From the NCBI GenBank assembly GCA_016713245.1, contig JADJPM010000004.1, positions 1,736,001-1,800,000 of the forward strand: 64,000 bases of DNA, given 5' to 3'. The translations under genes were made by a program, and so were the position numbers. The notes under the pieces are model-generated. The model worked only from the letters and a program-made list of their open reading frames with translations. It searched no databases and was not told the origin of the DNA. This DNA is from Verrucomicrobiaceae bacterium (GTDB lineage Bacteria > Verrucomicrobiota > Verrucomicrobiia > Verrucomicrobiales > Verrucomicrobiaceae). How positions within the stretch are numbered: the first letter of the stretch is position 1; each line of letters begins with the position of its first letter. Shown piece by piece: positions 34,835 to 44,478 of this stretch.

Positions 34835-34973
34835 CGGCTGGGGCAGTGGAGTATTGGAGTGTTGGAGAAAGGGTTTCAAGCTCGTGCCTCGCCCTTATTT
34901 CACTCACCCATCACTCCGCCCATCCCCCCCAGATAAACGCTCGCATCTGTGCTCGATACGCTTATGGGCATAA

Positions 34974-36329
34974 ATGCCCTTTCAAAGCCTCGGACTCGCG
35001 CCGCAAATCCTCACTGCCATCCAAGAAGCCGGTTACACGGAACCCACACCGATTCAGGCGGCTGCCATTCCGGCCATCATCAACGGTGGAGATCTCATTG
35101 GCATCGCCCAAACCGGCACCGGCAAGACCGCCGCTTTCACGCTGCCCATTTTGACTAAGCTCACCGCCAACCCGCAACCCGAGGGGCAGCGACGCCACAC
35201 TCGTGTGCTTGTCATTGCCCCCACACGAGAATTGGTGGCTCAAATCGAGGAAAACGTGCTCGCCTATGCCAAGCATCTCCCACTCAAAATCGCCAAGGTG
35301 TATGGCGGCGTGGGCGAAAAACCTCAAAAAGACGCTCTGCGTGCCGGGAGTGACATCGTCATCGCCTGTCCGGGTCGGCTTCTCGACCTCATGGGCCAGC
35401 GCTGCGCCGATTTCTCCAAGCTCGAGTACCTCGTGCTCGATGAGGCCGATCGCATGCTCGACATGGGCTTCCTCCCGGACATCCGCCGCGTCGTGCAGCA
35501 GCTCCCGCGCAAGCGCCAGACGCTACTCTTCTCCGCCACGCTTTCGAAGGAAATCGAATCCCTCACCCACGAGTTCCAGCATGCGCCGAAGACCGTGCAG
35601 ATCGGTAAACGCTCCAATCCCGCCGAGACCGTCACGCAGCACATCTATGAGCTGCCGAAGCATCTGAAGCTCAATCTGCTCACCCATCTGCTTCAGGACG
35701 AAAAACTGCAAATGGTGCTCGTCTTCAGCCGCACCAAGCACGGCGCGGATAAAATCGCCCGCAAGCTTGAGCAGGGCGGTGTGCGCTGCGCCACGCTGCA
35801 TGCCAACCGCTCGCAAAACCAGCGTCTGAAGGCCCTCGATGATTTCAAGGCCGGCCGTGTCCGCGTCCTCGTCGCCACCGATATTGCCGCTCGCGGCATT
35901 GATGTGGACGGCATCTCCCACGTCATCAATTTCGACTTCCCACACGTCGTCGAAGATTATGTGCATCGCATCGGCCGCACCGGCCGTGCGCAGGCCATTG
36001 GCGATGCCATCAGCTTTGTCTCCTCCGATGAACTGGATGACCTCCGCCGTTTGGAGCGCTTCATCGGTCGTGGCATCACGCGGAAGCGGGCGGAAAACTT
36101 CGATTACAAAGCCGCCCCGCAGTCCTTGGAACCTGAACGGCCCGAGCGTCGTCACCAGCCTCAACAGCGCCAGCAGCCGCAGCGTCGTCATCAGGATCAA
36201 AACCGCCGCCCCGAGCAGCGCCCCCGCTCATCCGAAGCAGGACCGCAGCGATCCGGTGGTGAGGCACCCAAGCCAGGTCAGGCCAAACCGAAGCCCCGGA
36301 GCTTCTGGAACAAGCTCACCGGCCGCTGA
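34974..36329 (+). CDS. rhlE: DEAD-box ATP-dependent RNA helicase, RhlE type
   Basis: The 451-residue helicase remodels RNA in the cytoplasm. The Q motif is GYTEPTPIQAAAIP near residues 20-33, motif I AQTGTGKT near 45-52, PTRELVAQ near 83-90, DEAD box VLDEADRMLDMGF near 153-165, SAT near 186-188, and the second RecA domain ends HRIGRTGRA near 328-336. The C-terminal 80 residues are rich in Gln, Arg and Pro, an RNA-binding tail common in RhlE proteins. The assignment to RhlE rather than another DEAD subgroup is by overall look. Confidence 0.88.
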   Translation: MPFQSLGLAPQILTAIQEAGYTEPTPIQAAAIPAIINGGDLIGIAQTGTGKTAAFTLPILTKLTANPQPEGQRRHTRVLVIAPTRELVAQIEENVLAYAKHLPLKIAKVYGGVGEKPQKDALRAGSDIVIACPGRLLDLMGQRCADFSKLEYLVLDEADRMLDMGFLPDIRRVVQQLPRKRQTLLFSATLSKEIESLTHEFQHAPKTVQIGKRSNPAETVTQHIYELPKHLKLNLLTHLLQDEKLQMVLVFSRTKHGADKIARKLEQGGVRCATLHANRSQNQRLKALDDFKAGRVRVLVATDIAARGIDVDGISHVINFDFPHVVEDYVHRIGRTGRAQAIGDAISFVSSDELDDLRRLERFIGRGITRKRAENFDYKAAPQSLEPERPERRHQPQQRQQPQRRHQDQNRRPEQRPRSSEAGPQRSGGEAPKPGQAKPKPRSFWNKLTGR

Positions 36330-36333
36330 GCCA

Positions 36334-38016
36334 TCATTCGCTGGTAACAGGGGTGCCCGCTTCTTCGCCAGGAGGGCGGCAGGCTTGCACGACGAGTTCA
36401 CTCAGCCAGGGATCAGGCTGCTCCACCGCCTCCGGCGGGATGGTGAACTTCGTCGTATTCGTGCTTCTCGAAACGAGCTTCAGGCCAAAGGGGTAGTCTT
36501 TGAACAGCTTCGAGCAGAGCGCGGCGATTTGGAGCCCTTCACGCTGCGCCCGCGCCGCGATTGACGCCATCGCTGGAGGCTCAAACTGAAGGTCAAAGCC
36601 GTGTTGATTGAAAAACTCATCGGCCCACAGCATGAGATCATGCGCATGAGCTTCATCGATCTGGCTTTGCAAGGGCTTGGCCTGCCCGCGAAGACGCTCC
36701 AGCGTGGCCGCCGGGTGCCGCACCAGCTCCGCATCAATGCTCAGCTCCGGCAGGCCGAGGCTGGGCATCTCGAATTTGAAATCACGCAGCACCTTCTCCC
36801 AGGCGGTTACCAGACCGCGTGCGCCCGTCTTTTCCTCCGCCGCACGCGAGGCGATCTCGCGCAGCGCCTCATCATGGAAGATGGACTTGATGCCGTAGGC
36901 CGCAAACTCACGCTCATACTGGCGGATGAGGCTGCCTTCACTCGTCTTCATGATGGCGAAGAGATCATCCGCGCTCAGCGGATCACACACCACCCGCACT
37001 GGCAGGCGGCCGATGAACTCCGACTCGAAGCCGTAATCAATAAAATCCTTCGTCACCGCATCGCGGAAGAGATGCTCGGCAGGCGTGCGCTCGGGATCGC
37101 CCGCAGAGACAAAGCCGATGGCCTTCCGGTTCGTGCGCTTCTCGATGATCTTCTCCAGGCCCGAAAAAGCCCCGCTGACGATGAAGAGAATGTTCCGCGT
37201 GTTGATCACCTCGCGGCCCGTGCGGCCCTTGCGGGTATCAAACATCATCTGCATCTGGCTGCGGATGTCGTTTTGAGAATAGAGTGGCACCTCCGTCTCC
37301 TCCATCAGCTTGAGCAGCGCCGTCTGCACGCCGCGTCCGCTCACATCCCTGCCGAGGCGCTCCGCGCCGCTGCTCAGCTTATCGATTTCATCGATGTAAA
37401 TGATGCCGTGCTCCGCGAGGTCGATATCGCCATCCGCCTTTGAGACAAGGTCACGCACCATGTCATCCACATCTGCCCCCACATAGCCGGTCTCGCTGAA
37501 TTTCGTGGCATCCGCTTTCACGAACGGTACGCCGATGAGATCCGCGATGCGTTTGACGAGGTAGGTCTTCCCCACGCCCGTGGGGCCGCTGATGATGACG
37601 TTCTGTTTCGAAAATTCGAGCGGCGTGGCGTCCGGGTGCTGCTCCCGATCTTCTCTCAGCATGCGGGCATGGTGGTAATGATCGCACACCGCCGTGGCCA
37701 GCACCTTCTTTGCCTCGTCCTGGCGGATGACGAAGCGGTCGAGGTGTGCCTTGATATCCGCCGGTTTGAAATTGAAGGCAAAAGCAATGCTGGTGTCCTT
37801 CTCGGGCTCATCGTCACCCTCTTTGGATTCCGTCTCCCCTTTGCCGCGTGGCATGGGACCATCGATGCGGGTAAATAGCACCTGACCTCCGAGCGTGTTC
37901 TTGATGAAGTCTTCGAGCTTCTGGCTGATCTCCTCGGCGGAAGCGGGCTTTTTTGGCTTTTCGTCGTCGGGAGTATCCGGGGCAGCCGGGGGCGTTTCAG
38001 AGGTGGGATCGCTCAT
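36334..38016 (-). CDS. ClpX-like AAA+ ATPase without the zinc-binding domain
   Basis: The 560-residue ATPase starts at 38016. The AAA+ core matches ClpX: ISGPTGVGKTYLVKRIADL (Walker A) near residue 155, KFSETGYVGADVDDMVRDL, IIYIDEIDKLSS (Walker B), SGRGVQTALLKLMEETEV, EFIGRLPVRVVCDPL and sensor-2 KTGARGLVTAWEKVL. ClpX usually has an N-terminal four-cysteine zinc domain and about 420 residues. Here the first 95 residues are acidic and Pro-rich without cysteines, and an extra C-terminal 150 residues follow. Partner protease and substrates may therefore differ; no clpP is near. It converges on the helicase gene with 4 bases between stops. Confidence 0.85.
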   Translation of the reverse strand: MSDPTSETPPAAPDTPDDEKPKKPASAEEISQKLEDFIKNTLGGQVLFTRIDGPMPRGKGETESKEGDDEPEKDTSIAFAFNFKPADIKAHLDRFVIRQDEAKKVLATAVCDHYHHARMLREDREQHPDATPLEFSKQNVIISGPTGVGKTYLVKRIADLIGVPFVKADATKFSETGYVGADVDDMVRDLVSKADGDIDLAEHGIIYIDEIDKLSSGAERLGRDVSGRGVQTALLKLMEETEVPLYSQNDIRSQMQMMFDTRKGRTGREVINTRNILFIVSGAFSGLEKIIEKRTNRKAIGFVSAGDPERTPAEHLFRDAVTKDFIDYGFESEFIGRLPVRVVCDPLSADDLFAIMKTSEGSLIRQYEREFAAYGIKSIFHDEALREIASRAAEEKTGARGLVTAWEKVLRDFKFEMPSLGLPELSIDAELVRHPAATLERLRGQAKPLQSQIDEAHAHDLMLWADEFFNQHGFDLQFEPPAMASIAARAQREGLQIAALCSKLFKDYPFGLKLVSRSTNTTKFTIPPEAVEQPDPWLSELVVQACRPPGEEAGTPVTSE

Positions 38017-38197
38017 GGGGGGCACCACGCCTAAACCAGCGCCGCTGGTCTGCAAGATGTGGTTTTGATGCCAACTCGCATCCCGCTAGCGGAACAGGTT
38101 CTCCAAACTCCTCATGGATCACTTCAAGTGGGTCGCGACCAATCGCCAGCATCGCCACCGTAAGGAATCCGGAGCCGGCACTGCCATCGGTGACGGT

Positions 38198-39091
38198 CTA
38201 TTTCGTGAGCACAGGCTCGCTTGAGGCGACGCTGGGATTGCGAGCTTTTTTGAGGACCTGCACGGGTTTGGAACCGGGCTCGATGGCCATGCGGTGAACG
38301 GTCTCGGTTTGCGTTTTGCCATCGAAACTGCCAAAGAGAAATTCTTTGCCGCCGGGTAGCCAACTGGGGCCATCGGCGTGGAGGCCCTTTGGGGTGACCC
38401 GGGTGATTTTGCCGGTGGCGATCTCGATTTGGAAGACGGCGGAAGGCGGGCCTTCGTCATCGGGCTTGGTTTCCTCGTCCACGGACTTGTCAAAGAGCGC
38501 GGTTTTGCCATCGGGCGAGATGCTGAGGTGGGCGGGCATCGAGAGACCTTCGATGGGCTTGTCCTTGGGCAGATCGGTCAAGTTCGCTGCGCCAGAGTCA
38601 TCGACTTTGGCGAGGTAGAAGCCTTCCAGGTCATGGCAGAGCCAGTCTGAAGTGCCGGGGATCTGGGCAAAGCCGGCGGCCTGCCGTACGCCCTTGTCGA
38701 TCACGATCTGAAAACCACCGCCGGTGGCGCTCACGGAGGCCAGGGACCAATCGGATTCGGCAAAATGGTTGAAGAGCAGTTTCTTCCCATCGCTGCTCCA
38801 GATGGCACCGAACTCGTTTTGGCCTTCGATCCCCTTCACCAGGTTGGATTTGCCCGTAGCAAGATCGTAGATCGCGATGCGGCGGTTGCCTTCCGCATCG
38901 GATTTCGTGTAGGCGATCTTGGTGCCGTCCGGTGAGATGGAGGGATCCGCGCCTTCGACGAGCTTGCGTGCCTTGGGCTTGGCGTCCGCGAGATTGGCGA
39001 CGGCGATGTGCGTTTCCGATTGGAACGCGACCGTCTGGCCGGAGGCAGCCGTGATGAGAGCGACGAAGGAGAAGAGGAGGTGGCGCGTCAT
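38198..39091 (-). CDS. Secreted PD40 (TolB-like) beta-propeller protein
   Basis: The 297-residue protein has a signal peptide (MTRHLLFSFVALITAASGQ) and several PD40/WD40-like blades: GADPSISPDGTKIAYTKSD, FGAIWSSDGKKLLFNHF, AHLSISPDGKTALFDKS and DGPSWLPGGKEFLFGSF. This is the pattern of the TolB C-terminal propeller and of the N-terminal propeller of dipeptidyl peptidases, without a peptidase domain. It is probably periplasmic and mediates protein contacts. It sits 18 bases after the exosortase gene on the same strand, so they may be co-transcribed. Confidence 0.78.
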   Translation of the reverse strand: MTRHLLFSFVALITAASGQTVAFQSETHIAVANLADAKPKARKLVEGADPSISPDGTKIAYTKSDAEGNRRIAIYDLATGKSNLVKGIEGQNEFGAIWSSDGKKLLFNHFAESDWSLASVSATGGGFQIVIDKGVRQAAGFAQIPGTSDWLCHDLEGFYLAKVDDSGAANLTDLPKDKPIEGLSMPAHLSISPDGKTALFDKSVDEETKPDDEGPPSAVFQIEIATGKITRVTPKGLHADGPSWLPGGKEFLFGSFDGKTQTETVHRMAIEPGSKPVQVLKKARNPSVASSEPVLTK

Positions 39092-39109
39092 GATGGAGAA
39101 GGTTTCTGC

Positions 39110-40855
39110 TTACTCGCTGGTGGCGAGCTTGTCCGGCGCAGTGATGAGCGGCTGGAGTTTGCCAGCAAACTCACGAGTATCTTCCAGGGCGGTGAATTCG
39201 GCGAACATGCCTTCCGAGCCTTCCAATTCGCTCGGCGGGATGGGCATGAAGACGGAGACCATGGCCCAGCGGTGGTTCAGATTGCGGAAGATGGCATCGA
39301 CGTAGGTGGCGGCCACATGCTCGTAGTGCGAGGCGCAGGTGGTGTCATCCGAGCCGACATACCAGTAAATGTTCACGCCGCGCTGGCGGAGGCGGCGGCC
39401 ATTTTCATCCATGCGGTCGATGGCGAGACGGAGGTAGGTGGCCGCAAACGAGGTGCCATCCGGCTTGTTAATCGTGACGGGCACGCTTTCCACGATGCTC
39501 CATCCTTGGCTGGGAAGGCAGACCTCCGGACGGTGAAGGGAGCGTTTCAAATGCCCGCTGAGGACGACGGAGGCGGTGACGAGGCGGTTTTTCTGATTTA
39601 GGTAGCTGCAACGTTCCAGCTTCACGCCCTCATCGAGGCCCTTTTTCTCTTCGGCTGTGACGCCGACCATGCGCCCTTGGTAATCGTCCACGGAGAGCGG
39701 CAGGTCGAGCGTCACGCCAGCGCGTGAGACGAGGTAACGGATGTCCGTGCCAGCGCAGATGCCGAGCGTCGCGGCGAGCAGCATAAAAACGGAGATGAGC
39801 TGCGCCAGCGTGCGGCGGGGCAGGGGAATAACCACCCAGGCGCTGCCACCTGCACGCGGGCTTTGATGGCGTGCGAGATTCTTTTTCATCTCACGGCCTT
39901 CCAGCACATAGCAAATGGCAAACATGCCTGCCAGGGCCACGCCGAAGACGGCGAAGCCGGCCATGGTATGGAAGAATGACATCTCTTGATGCTCGCCGAT
40001 GCGCTTACCGATGGCGAAATCCGAGCCAAACCACATGCTGCCGAAGGCCAGCATCAGGAGTCGCGCCACATTCCCTGCCACCGCGAGTGGCACGGCACAG
40101 ATGAAGAGGATGAGTCGTGAACGTGGAGCCTTCAGTGCCAGATAGCCGAGCAGGGCAGAGATCATCATCAGCACGAAGAGCGAATTGATGCCGCTGCACT
40201 TCGCATCCACATCGAGGCTGAAAGCCGCGCCCGTTTCGATGCCACGGGCTGTATCCGGCGCAGATTGCAGGGCGCTGCCTTCATTGATGGCGGGCACACC
40301 CAGCAGGCTGAGCATCTTCGCCGTCATCGCGGCGGTGCGAGGACGCAGCGGCGAGGCCACGGAGTCCTCCAGCGGCTGCATCGGCCAGGTGAAGAACAAA
40401 AACAGCCAGGGGAAAAACAGCGCCCGCATCCACTCACGCCCGCCGAGGAGCAAAATGAAGCCCGCGAGCACGAGCTGAATCGAGAGGAAGGCCGGGTAAC
40501 CCGTGTTCGCTTTGAATCCGACCCAGTAAAGAAACAGGCCGAGGGCTAGAGGCAGCACGCCCAGCCAGTGTCCACGCCAGGGAAGGCCACGCAGGTTCGA
40601 GCGGCGCATCCACACGAGTCCGCCCGTAATGACCGGCACGAACAGGCAGAACATCCAATCCGCATACTTCGTGACCCACAGGTACCAGCCATGTAGCACG
40701 CTCATGCGGTAGCCGAATTCCCACTCCTGATAGGGCCACACCACGAAAAGTAGGATAAAGCCGAGCCCCATCACGCCCACGGACGCCTTCCAGAGAAGGC
40801 TGGAGTCAGGTTTGGGCGTGGCGGCAGGCGCGGGGCTGGACGAATCGGCTGGCAT
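39110..40855 (-). CDS. Exosortase fused to an EpsI domain
   Basis: This 581-residue polytopic membrane protein combines an exosortase (about residues 25-325) with an EpsI-type periplasmic domain (about 355-540). The transpeptidase residues are visible: Cys in DVDAKCSGINSLF near 219, Arg in GNVARLL near 264, and His in FFHTMAGF near 296. The EpsI part has the typical HRPEVCLPSQGW segment. Exosortases process proteins with a C-terminal PEP-CTERM-like signal and are linked to exopolysaccharide. No such target gene was found in the window. Similar fusions occur in other bacteria, and the exosortase subtype is not assigned. Confidence 0.88.
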   Translation of the reverse strand: MPADSSSPAPAATPKPDSSLLWKASVGVMGLGFILLFVVWPYQEWEFGYRMSVLHGWYLWVTKYADWMFCLFVPVITGGLVWMRRSNLRGLPWRGHWLGVLPLALGLFLYWVGFKANTGYPAFLSIQLVLAGFILLLGGREWMRALFFPWLFLFFTWPMQPLEDSVASPLRPRTAAMTAKMLSLLGVPAINEGSALQSAPDTARGIETGAAFSLDVDAKCSGINSLFVLMMISALLGYLALKAPRSRLILFICAVPLAVAGNVARLLMLAFGSMWFGSDFAIGKRIGEHQEMSFFHTMAGFAVFGVALAGMFAICYVLEGREMKKNLARHQSPRAGGSAWVVIPLPRRTLAQLISVFMLLAATLGICAGTDIRYLVSRAGVTLDLPLSVDDYQGRMVGVTAEEKKGLDEGVKLERCSYLNQKNRLVTASVVLSGHLKRSLHRPEVCLPSQGWSIVESVPVTINKPDGTSFAATYLRLAIDRMDENGRRLRQRGVNIYWYVGSDDTTCASHYEHVAATYVDAIFRNLNHRWAMVSVFMPIPPSELEGSEGMFAEFTALEDTREFAGKLQPLITAPDKLATSE

Positions 40856-40936
40856 GTGTCAGAGGGGATTCGGATGCTTGCCCGGAACCCCGAAGCTGGC
40901 AAGATTCATCCGCCAACCATTTCTTCACACTCCCGT

Positions 40937-42010
40937 ATGGCCACCCCCTCCAAATCCAAGCCATCCAAAGACGCCGAGTCTTCCTCCAAACCACCTGCCA
41001 CGGACGTCATCGATGTGGTGCGGGATGATCAACACCAGAGAAAAAACAGCGGGGAAGCCAGCCCCGTCGCTAACGCCCGTGGTCTGGACACCGCACCGCG
41101 TTTTTTCATCGCCTCGCTCGTGATCACCGTCATCGCCGCCCTCGTGGTCTGGCAGATGATGGTGAAAACGCTCGATGAGCGCCTTGGCAGCCTTCCCATG
41201 GCTCCAGCGGCGGCTCCCGCGTCTCCAAAAGAGGACGCTGGAAAGTCCACGCAGATCGAGGAGCAGCTCGCGGCCATGCAAAAACAACTCGATGCCTGGC
41301 GGCGGGATCAATTGAGCACGCAGAAAGAACTCCGCGAAACCATCGAACGTGTCGCCGCTGCTCGCACGAATGCCGCGGCCGCTCCTGCCTCGCCTGCTGC
41401 ACCGGCTGGTAGTCTGCTCGATGGTCAGGGCCAGCCCGGCGTCGAGCGCATGGCGGAGATGGTCTCCAATATCACCCCCACGCAGGCGGAATTCATCCAG
41501 CTCAAAGAGCGTAACCGCATCACCGCCTACGCCGATGAAGCCATCGCCACCGGCAGCCGCAAGCCGCTCGAAACCCTCGTCGAGTATATCCGCGGCTCCG
41601 GCTCGGAACATCTGCGGGATGCCGCCCAGGCCGAGTACCTCCGCGTGGTGCGCATGATCCAGTTTTATCAGCGTGAAGACCCCGGCTTTCGGCTTCCGGT
41701 CACGGACCTCTTCAAAGGGGAGAACCTCCAATACGAAGCTGATTTGAAGCCACCGCATCTCTTCAAACTCCTCGCCGATGCGAAGCAGCCCTGGGAGGTC
41801 CGTGTGCGTGCCGCCATCCTGCTCAAAAGCAGCGATTCGCCCGAAACGAATGCCAAACTCATCACCGCCATCAAAGAGGATGAATCGCTCGAAGTCGCCA
41901 AACATGCGCAGATCGCCCTGGAACAGCGCATCCAGCGCCGCTTCCGCCTACTCGACATTCCCGCCATTGAGGCATGGTCCGCCGAGCAGGCCAAAGGCAC
42001 GACAAAGTGA
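40937..42010 (+). CDS. Single-pass membrane protein with coiled coil, hypothetical
   Basis: The 357-residue protein starts at 40937 (MATPSKSKPSKDAES). A disordered charged N-terminus of about 55 residues precedes one membrane helix at 57-77 (FFIASLVITVIAALVVWQM). A coiled coil follows at about 105-155 (EEQLAAMQKQLDAWRRDQLSTQKELR), then an Ala/Pro linker and a helical-repeat-like domain (about 240-345, with AAILLKSSDSPETNAKLITAI and SLEVAKHAQIALEQR). The C-terminal part looks like HEAT-type repeats. I do not recognise the family. It is divergent from the exosortase gene. Confidence 0.7.
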   Translation: MATPSKSKPSKDAESSSKPPATDVIDVVRDDQHQRKNSGEASPVANARGLDTAPRFFIASLVITVIAALVVWQMMVKTLDERLGSLPMAPAAAPASPKEDAGKSTQIEEQLAAMQKQLDAWRRDQLSTQKELRETIERVAAARTNAAAAPASPAAPAGSLLDGQGQPGVERMAEMVSNITPTQAEFIQLKERNRITAYADEAIATGSRKPLETLVEYIRGSGSEHLRDAAQAEYLRVVRMIQFYQREDPGFRLPVTDLFKGENLQYEADLKPPHLFKLLADAKQPWEVRVRAAILLKSSDSPETNAKLITAIKEDESLEVAKHAQIALEQRIQRRFRLLDIPAIEAWSAEQAKGTTK

Positions 42011-42014
42011 ACCT

Positions 42015-42788
42015 TCAGCGCACCGCTCGCACATGATCGGCGCTCGCCAGCGTCTGCACGGCTCCATCGGCAGTTTCTAGTAGTAGATGACCTTCTTCAT
42101 CCAGATCAAGCACGCGACCAAAGACCTCCCCCTGCGGTATTTGAGCACGGATTTGGCGATGTAGCAGCCAGCTCCGCTCTCGCACCTCAGCGATGGCTTC
42201 GCCGTAGCCATCGTCCAAACGCTGAAACTCCGCGTGAAGGCAACCCAGCAGCCGATGGGCCAGCGCATTTCGATCGATCTCCCGCAAGACCGGAGAGTCC
42301 AACTTTTGCAGCAGCGAAGTGGCACTCAACTCCGGTGGGAAATCGAGCGTGTTCACATTCAAACCGATGCCGAGCACCAAAACCATGCCGTCGCGGCCTG
42401 AGATGGTCTCCGCCAGCAGCCCGCTTGCTTTGAGGCCGTCGAGGTAGATGTCATTCGGCCACTTGATGCGTGGCGAGAGCGGTAGCTCGGCCTCGATGGC
42501 CTTGCAGATGCCCAGCGCAGCCAGCGTGGTGAGGCGTGGCCACTTGTCGAGCGAGGCCACCGGCTTCAAAAGCATCGAAAACATCAGGTCTTTGCCCCGC
42601 GAGGCGATCCAGCGATTCTCACGCCGACCTCGCCCGGCCGTTTGGGATTCGGCAAACACCACCGTGCCGATGGGCGCACTCGTGGCATTCTGCTTTAGCC
42701 AGTCACTCGTCGAAGTGACTTCATCGAGCACGGTGACGTGCCAGGGAAGGGAAGGAAGATGCAAAGTGGCGGCGACAAGCGGGAGCAT
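42015..42788 (-). CDS. birA: Biotin--[acetyl-CoA-carboxylase] ligase
   Basis: The enzyme adenylates biotin and attaches it to the carboxyl carrier protein. The ATG at 42788 gives 257 residues; one at 42809 adds seven. Motifs are TSTSDWLKQ, the biotinyl-AMP loop GRGRRENRW near residue 52-60, KWPNDIYLDGLKASGLLAET near 110-130, GIGLNVN near 145 and a C-terminal SH3-like domain (GEVFGRVLDLDEEGHLLLE). There is no N-terminal helix-turn-helix, so it is the monofunctional class and does not itself act as repressor. Confidence 0.92.
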   Translation of the reverse strand: MLPLVAATLHLPSLPWHVTVLDEVTSTSDWLKQNATSAPIGTVVFAESQTAGRGRRENRWIASRGKDLMFSMLLKPVASLDKWPRLTTLAALGICKAIEAELPLSPRIKWPNDIYLDGLKASGLLAETISGRDGMVLVLGIGLNVNTLDFPPELSATSLLQKLDSPVLREIDRNALAHRLLGCLHAEFQRLDDGYGEAIAEVRERSWLLHRQIRAQIPQGEVFGRVLDLDEEGHLLLETADGAVQTLASADHVRAVR

Positions 42789-42842
42789 GAGAAAGCGTTC
42801 AGCCGCCACGTTGGAGCACAGATAGCTGGAAGACAGAATAAA

Positions 42843-43250
42843 ATGCCGCAGGTTAAAATCTTTACAGCCCAGATGGGCACTGAATTATTTCGCCTAAGAA
42901 TGGGCGCATCCGCCACCTTCGCCACCGGCGTCTTGAAACGCCTCAGCCCCGGTGAAAACAACGCCCCGCCTGCCGATACCCTCCCCGGCATCAAACCCGG
43001 CCCCGGCGGCACCATCGACACCCTAGCCCAAGCCCTCGCCAAACGCGTTGCCACCTCCAGCGCCCGCACCACTCAGCAAAACAAATCCAGCGCCACGCTC
43101 GAGCAAATCACCGCCAAAGTCGAAACCCTCGCCACCCACCGCAAGGAAATCCAACTCGCCGCCGATCAGGCCTGGCCCTGGCGTCAAAACGGTGTCGAAG
43201 CCATCCGCAAAGCCTTCCTCCTGCCGGTGGACCGGCCTTTGAGTGATTGA
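42843..43250 (+). CDS. Small hypothetical protein
   Basis: A 135-residue product starting at 42843 (MPQVKIFTAQMGTELFRLRMG). It begins with a short beta-alpha segment, contains a Pro/Gly-rich linker (GENNAPPADTLPGIKPGPGG), then a helical part with LEQITAKVETLATHRKEIQLAADQAWPWR. No family is recognised. Upstream frame is open to 42738 but overlaps birA. It is the last ordinary gene before the integron. Confidence 0.55.
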   Translation: MPQVKIFTAQMGTELFRLRMGASATFATGVLKRLSPGENNAPPADTLPGIKPGPGGTIDTLAQALAKRVATSSARTTQQNKSSATLEQITAKVETLATHRKEIQLAADQAWPWRQNGVEAIRKAFLLPVDRPLSD

Positions 43251-43367
43251 TCCGTGGTGTGACCTGCCTGTGAAGCGGCCCGGCCTCCCGCCCTGTGGGG
43301 GGCGCTGGGCTGCCTGCATATCCGCCGCCGGTTTTTCCTCCCTTGATAGCTGCGGTCAAAACACACC

Positions 43368-44471
43368 TCACAGATCATCCAGCGGGCTGGTGATCTCTCC
43401 GCGCATTGCTTTGGCGAGTTGGGTGTAAATCTCCGTCGTGCGCACATCTGAGTGGCCGAGGAGCTGCTGCACGGAACGAATGTCGATCCCCCGAAGCACG
43501 AGATGGGTGGCAAAGGAATGGCGCAGCACATGCGCCGTTACTCGCTTGCTGAGTCCTGCAAGCTTCGCCGCCCGCTCCAGCTCCCGCGTGATGGCGATCT
43601 CATGCAGATGATGCCGCCCGCGCCCGTAGGAGCGTTCGCCAGAACGCGGGCTTCCATCCCGCTCGAGATCCTCCCACACCTTGGCGGATGGTAAGAACCA
43701 AAAACGCTGAGGGCCGGAGGCGTTTTGGACAGGAGCGAAGCGACGTGCCCCGAAGGGGTGAAAGCTGCAAGTGGGCAGCTTTCATCAAAACCACGGCCAG
43801 CTCTCCGCCGCTTTCGGACTCTTGACGTCATAGGCCTTCGGCATCGCCACGCCGGGCACGCCGTCTCGGCGGTCGGCATCAAACACCGCCCGCACCTGTT
43901 TCAAATGCTCCTCAATGGGGTGCAACAAGCTTTTCGGCAGCGTGATCACGCGGTCCTTGTCGCCCTTGCCACCCCGCACTTCAATCTTCCCGCCGCCCAC
44001 ATCCACATCCTTGATTCGCAGCGCCAAAACCTCCGCGACACGCAACCCGCACCCATACAGCAGTTTCACCGCCAGACCGGCATCGCCTTTCGCACCTGTC
44101 AGCAGGGCCTTCACCTCATCTTGCGTCAAAACCACTGGCAGGCGCTTGGTCTTCTTGGCTCTCGTTGCCGCGATCCCTTCGACAGGCAGCTTCAGCACTT
44201 CTTTGTAGAGGAAAACGAGGGCGTTGATCGCCTGATTCTGGGATGACGCCGACAAGTTTTTGTTCACCGCAAGGTTGGTCAAAAAGGCTGTGATCTCCTC
44301 CGCACCCATTTCCTGCGGGTGCCGCATCTTCCCGCACACCTGAGCCTGGAAGCGCACATAACGCTTGTACCACTGTACATACGTCTCCTCCGTCTGCCGG
44401 GAGTACTGCTTCAGGCGGAGCACGCCGCGCAGTTTCTCTTCGAGACTGGGCTCAGAGTTTGGAATATTCAC
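43368..44471 (-). pseudogene. intI: Integron integrase, disrupted by an 87-bp insertion with stops
   Basis: Tyrosine recombinase of the integron type. From a GTG at 44471 it shows the N-terminal SAM-like domain (LEEKLRGVLRLKQYSRQTEE), box I CGLRVAEVLALRIKDVD, GKGDKDRVITLPK, and the integrase-specific extra block PGVAMPKAYDVKSPKAAESW. It ends with HVLRHSFATHLVLRG, LLGHSDVRTTEIYTQL and SPLDDL. After AESWPWF an 87-bp palindrome-rich element (about 43700-43787) adds TGATGA stops; without it the frame continues directly (WFLPSAKVWEDL). The insertion is a multiple of three, so the rest stays in frame. A smaller REP-like insert may lie near 43620-43665. Confidence 0.85.
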
Positions 44472-44478
44472 ACATGAA

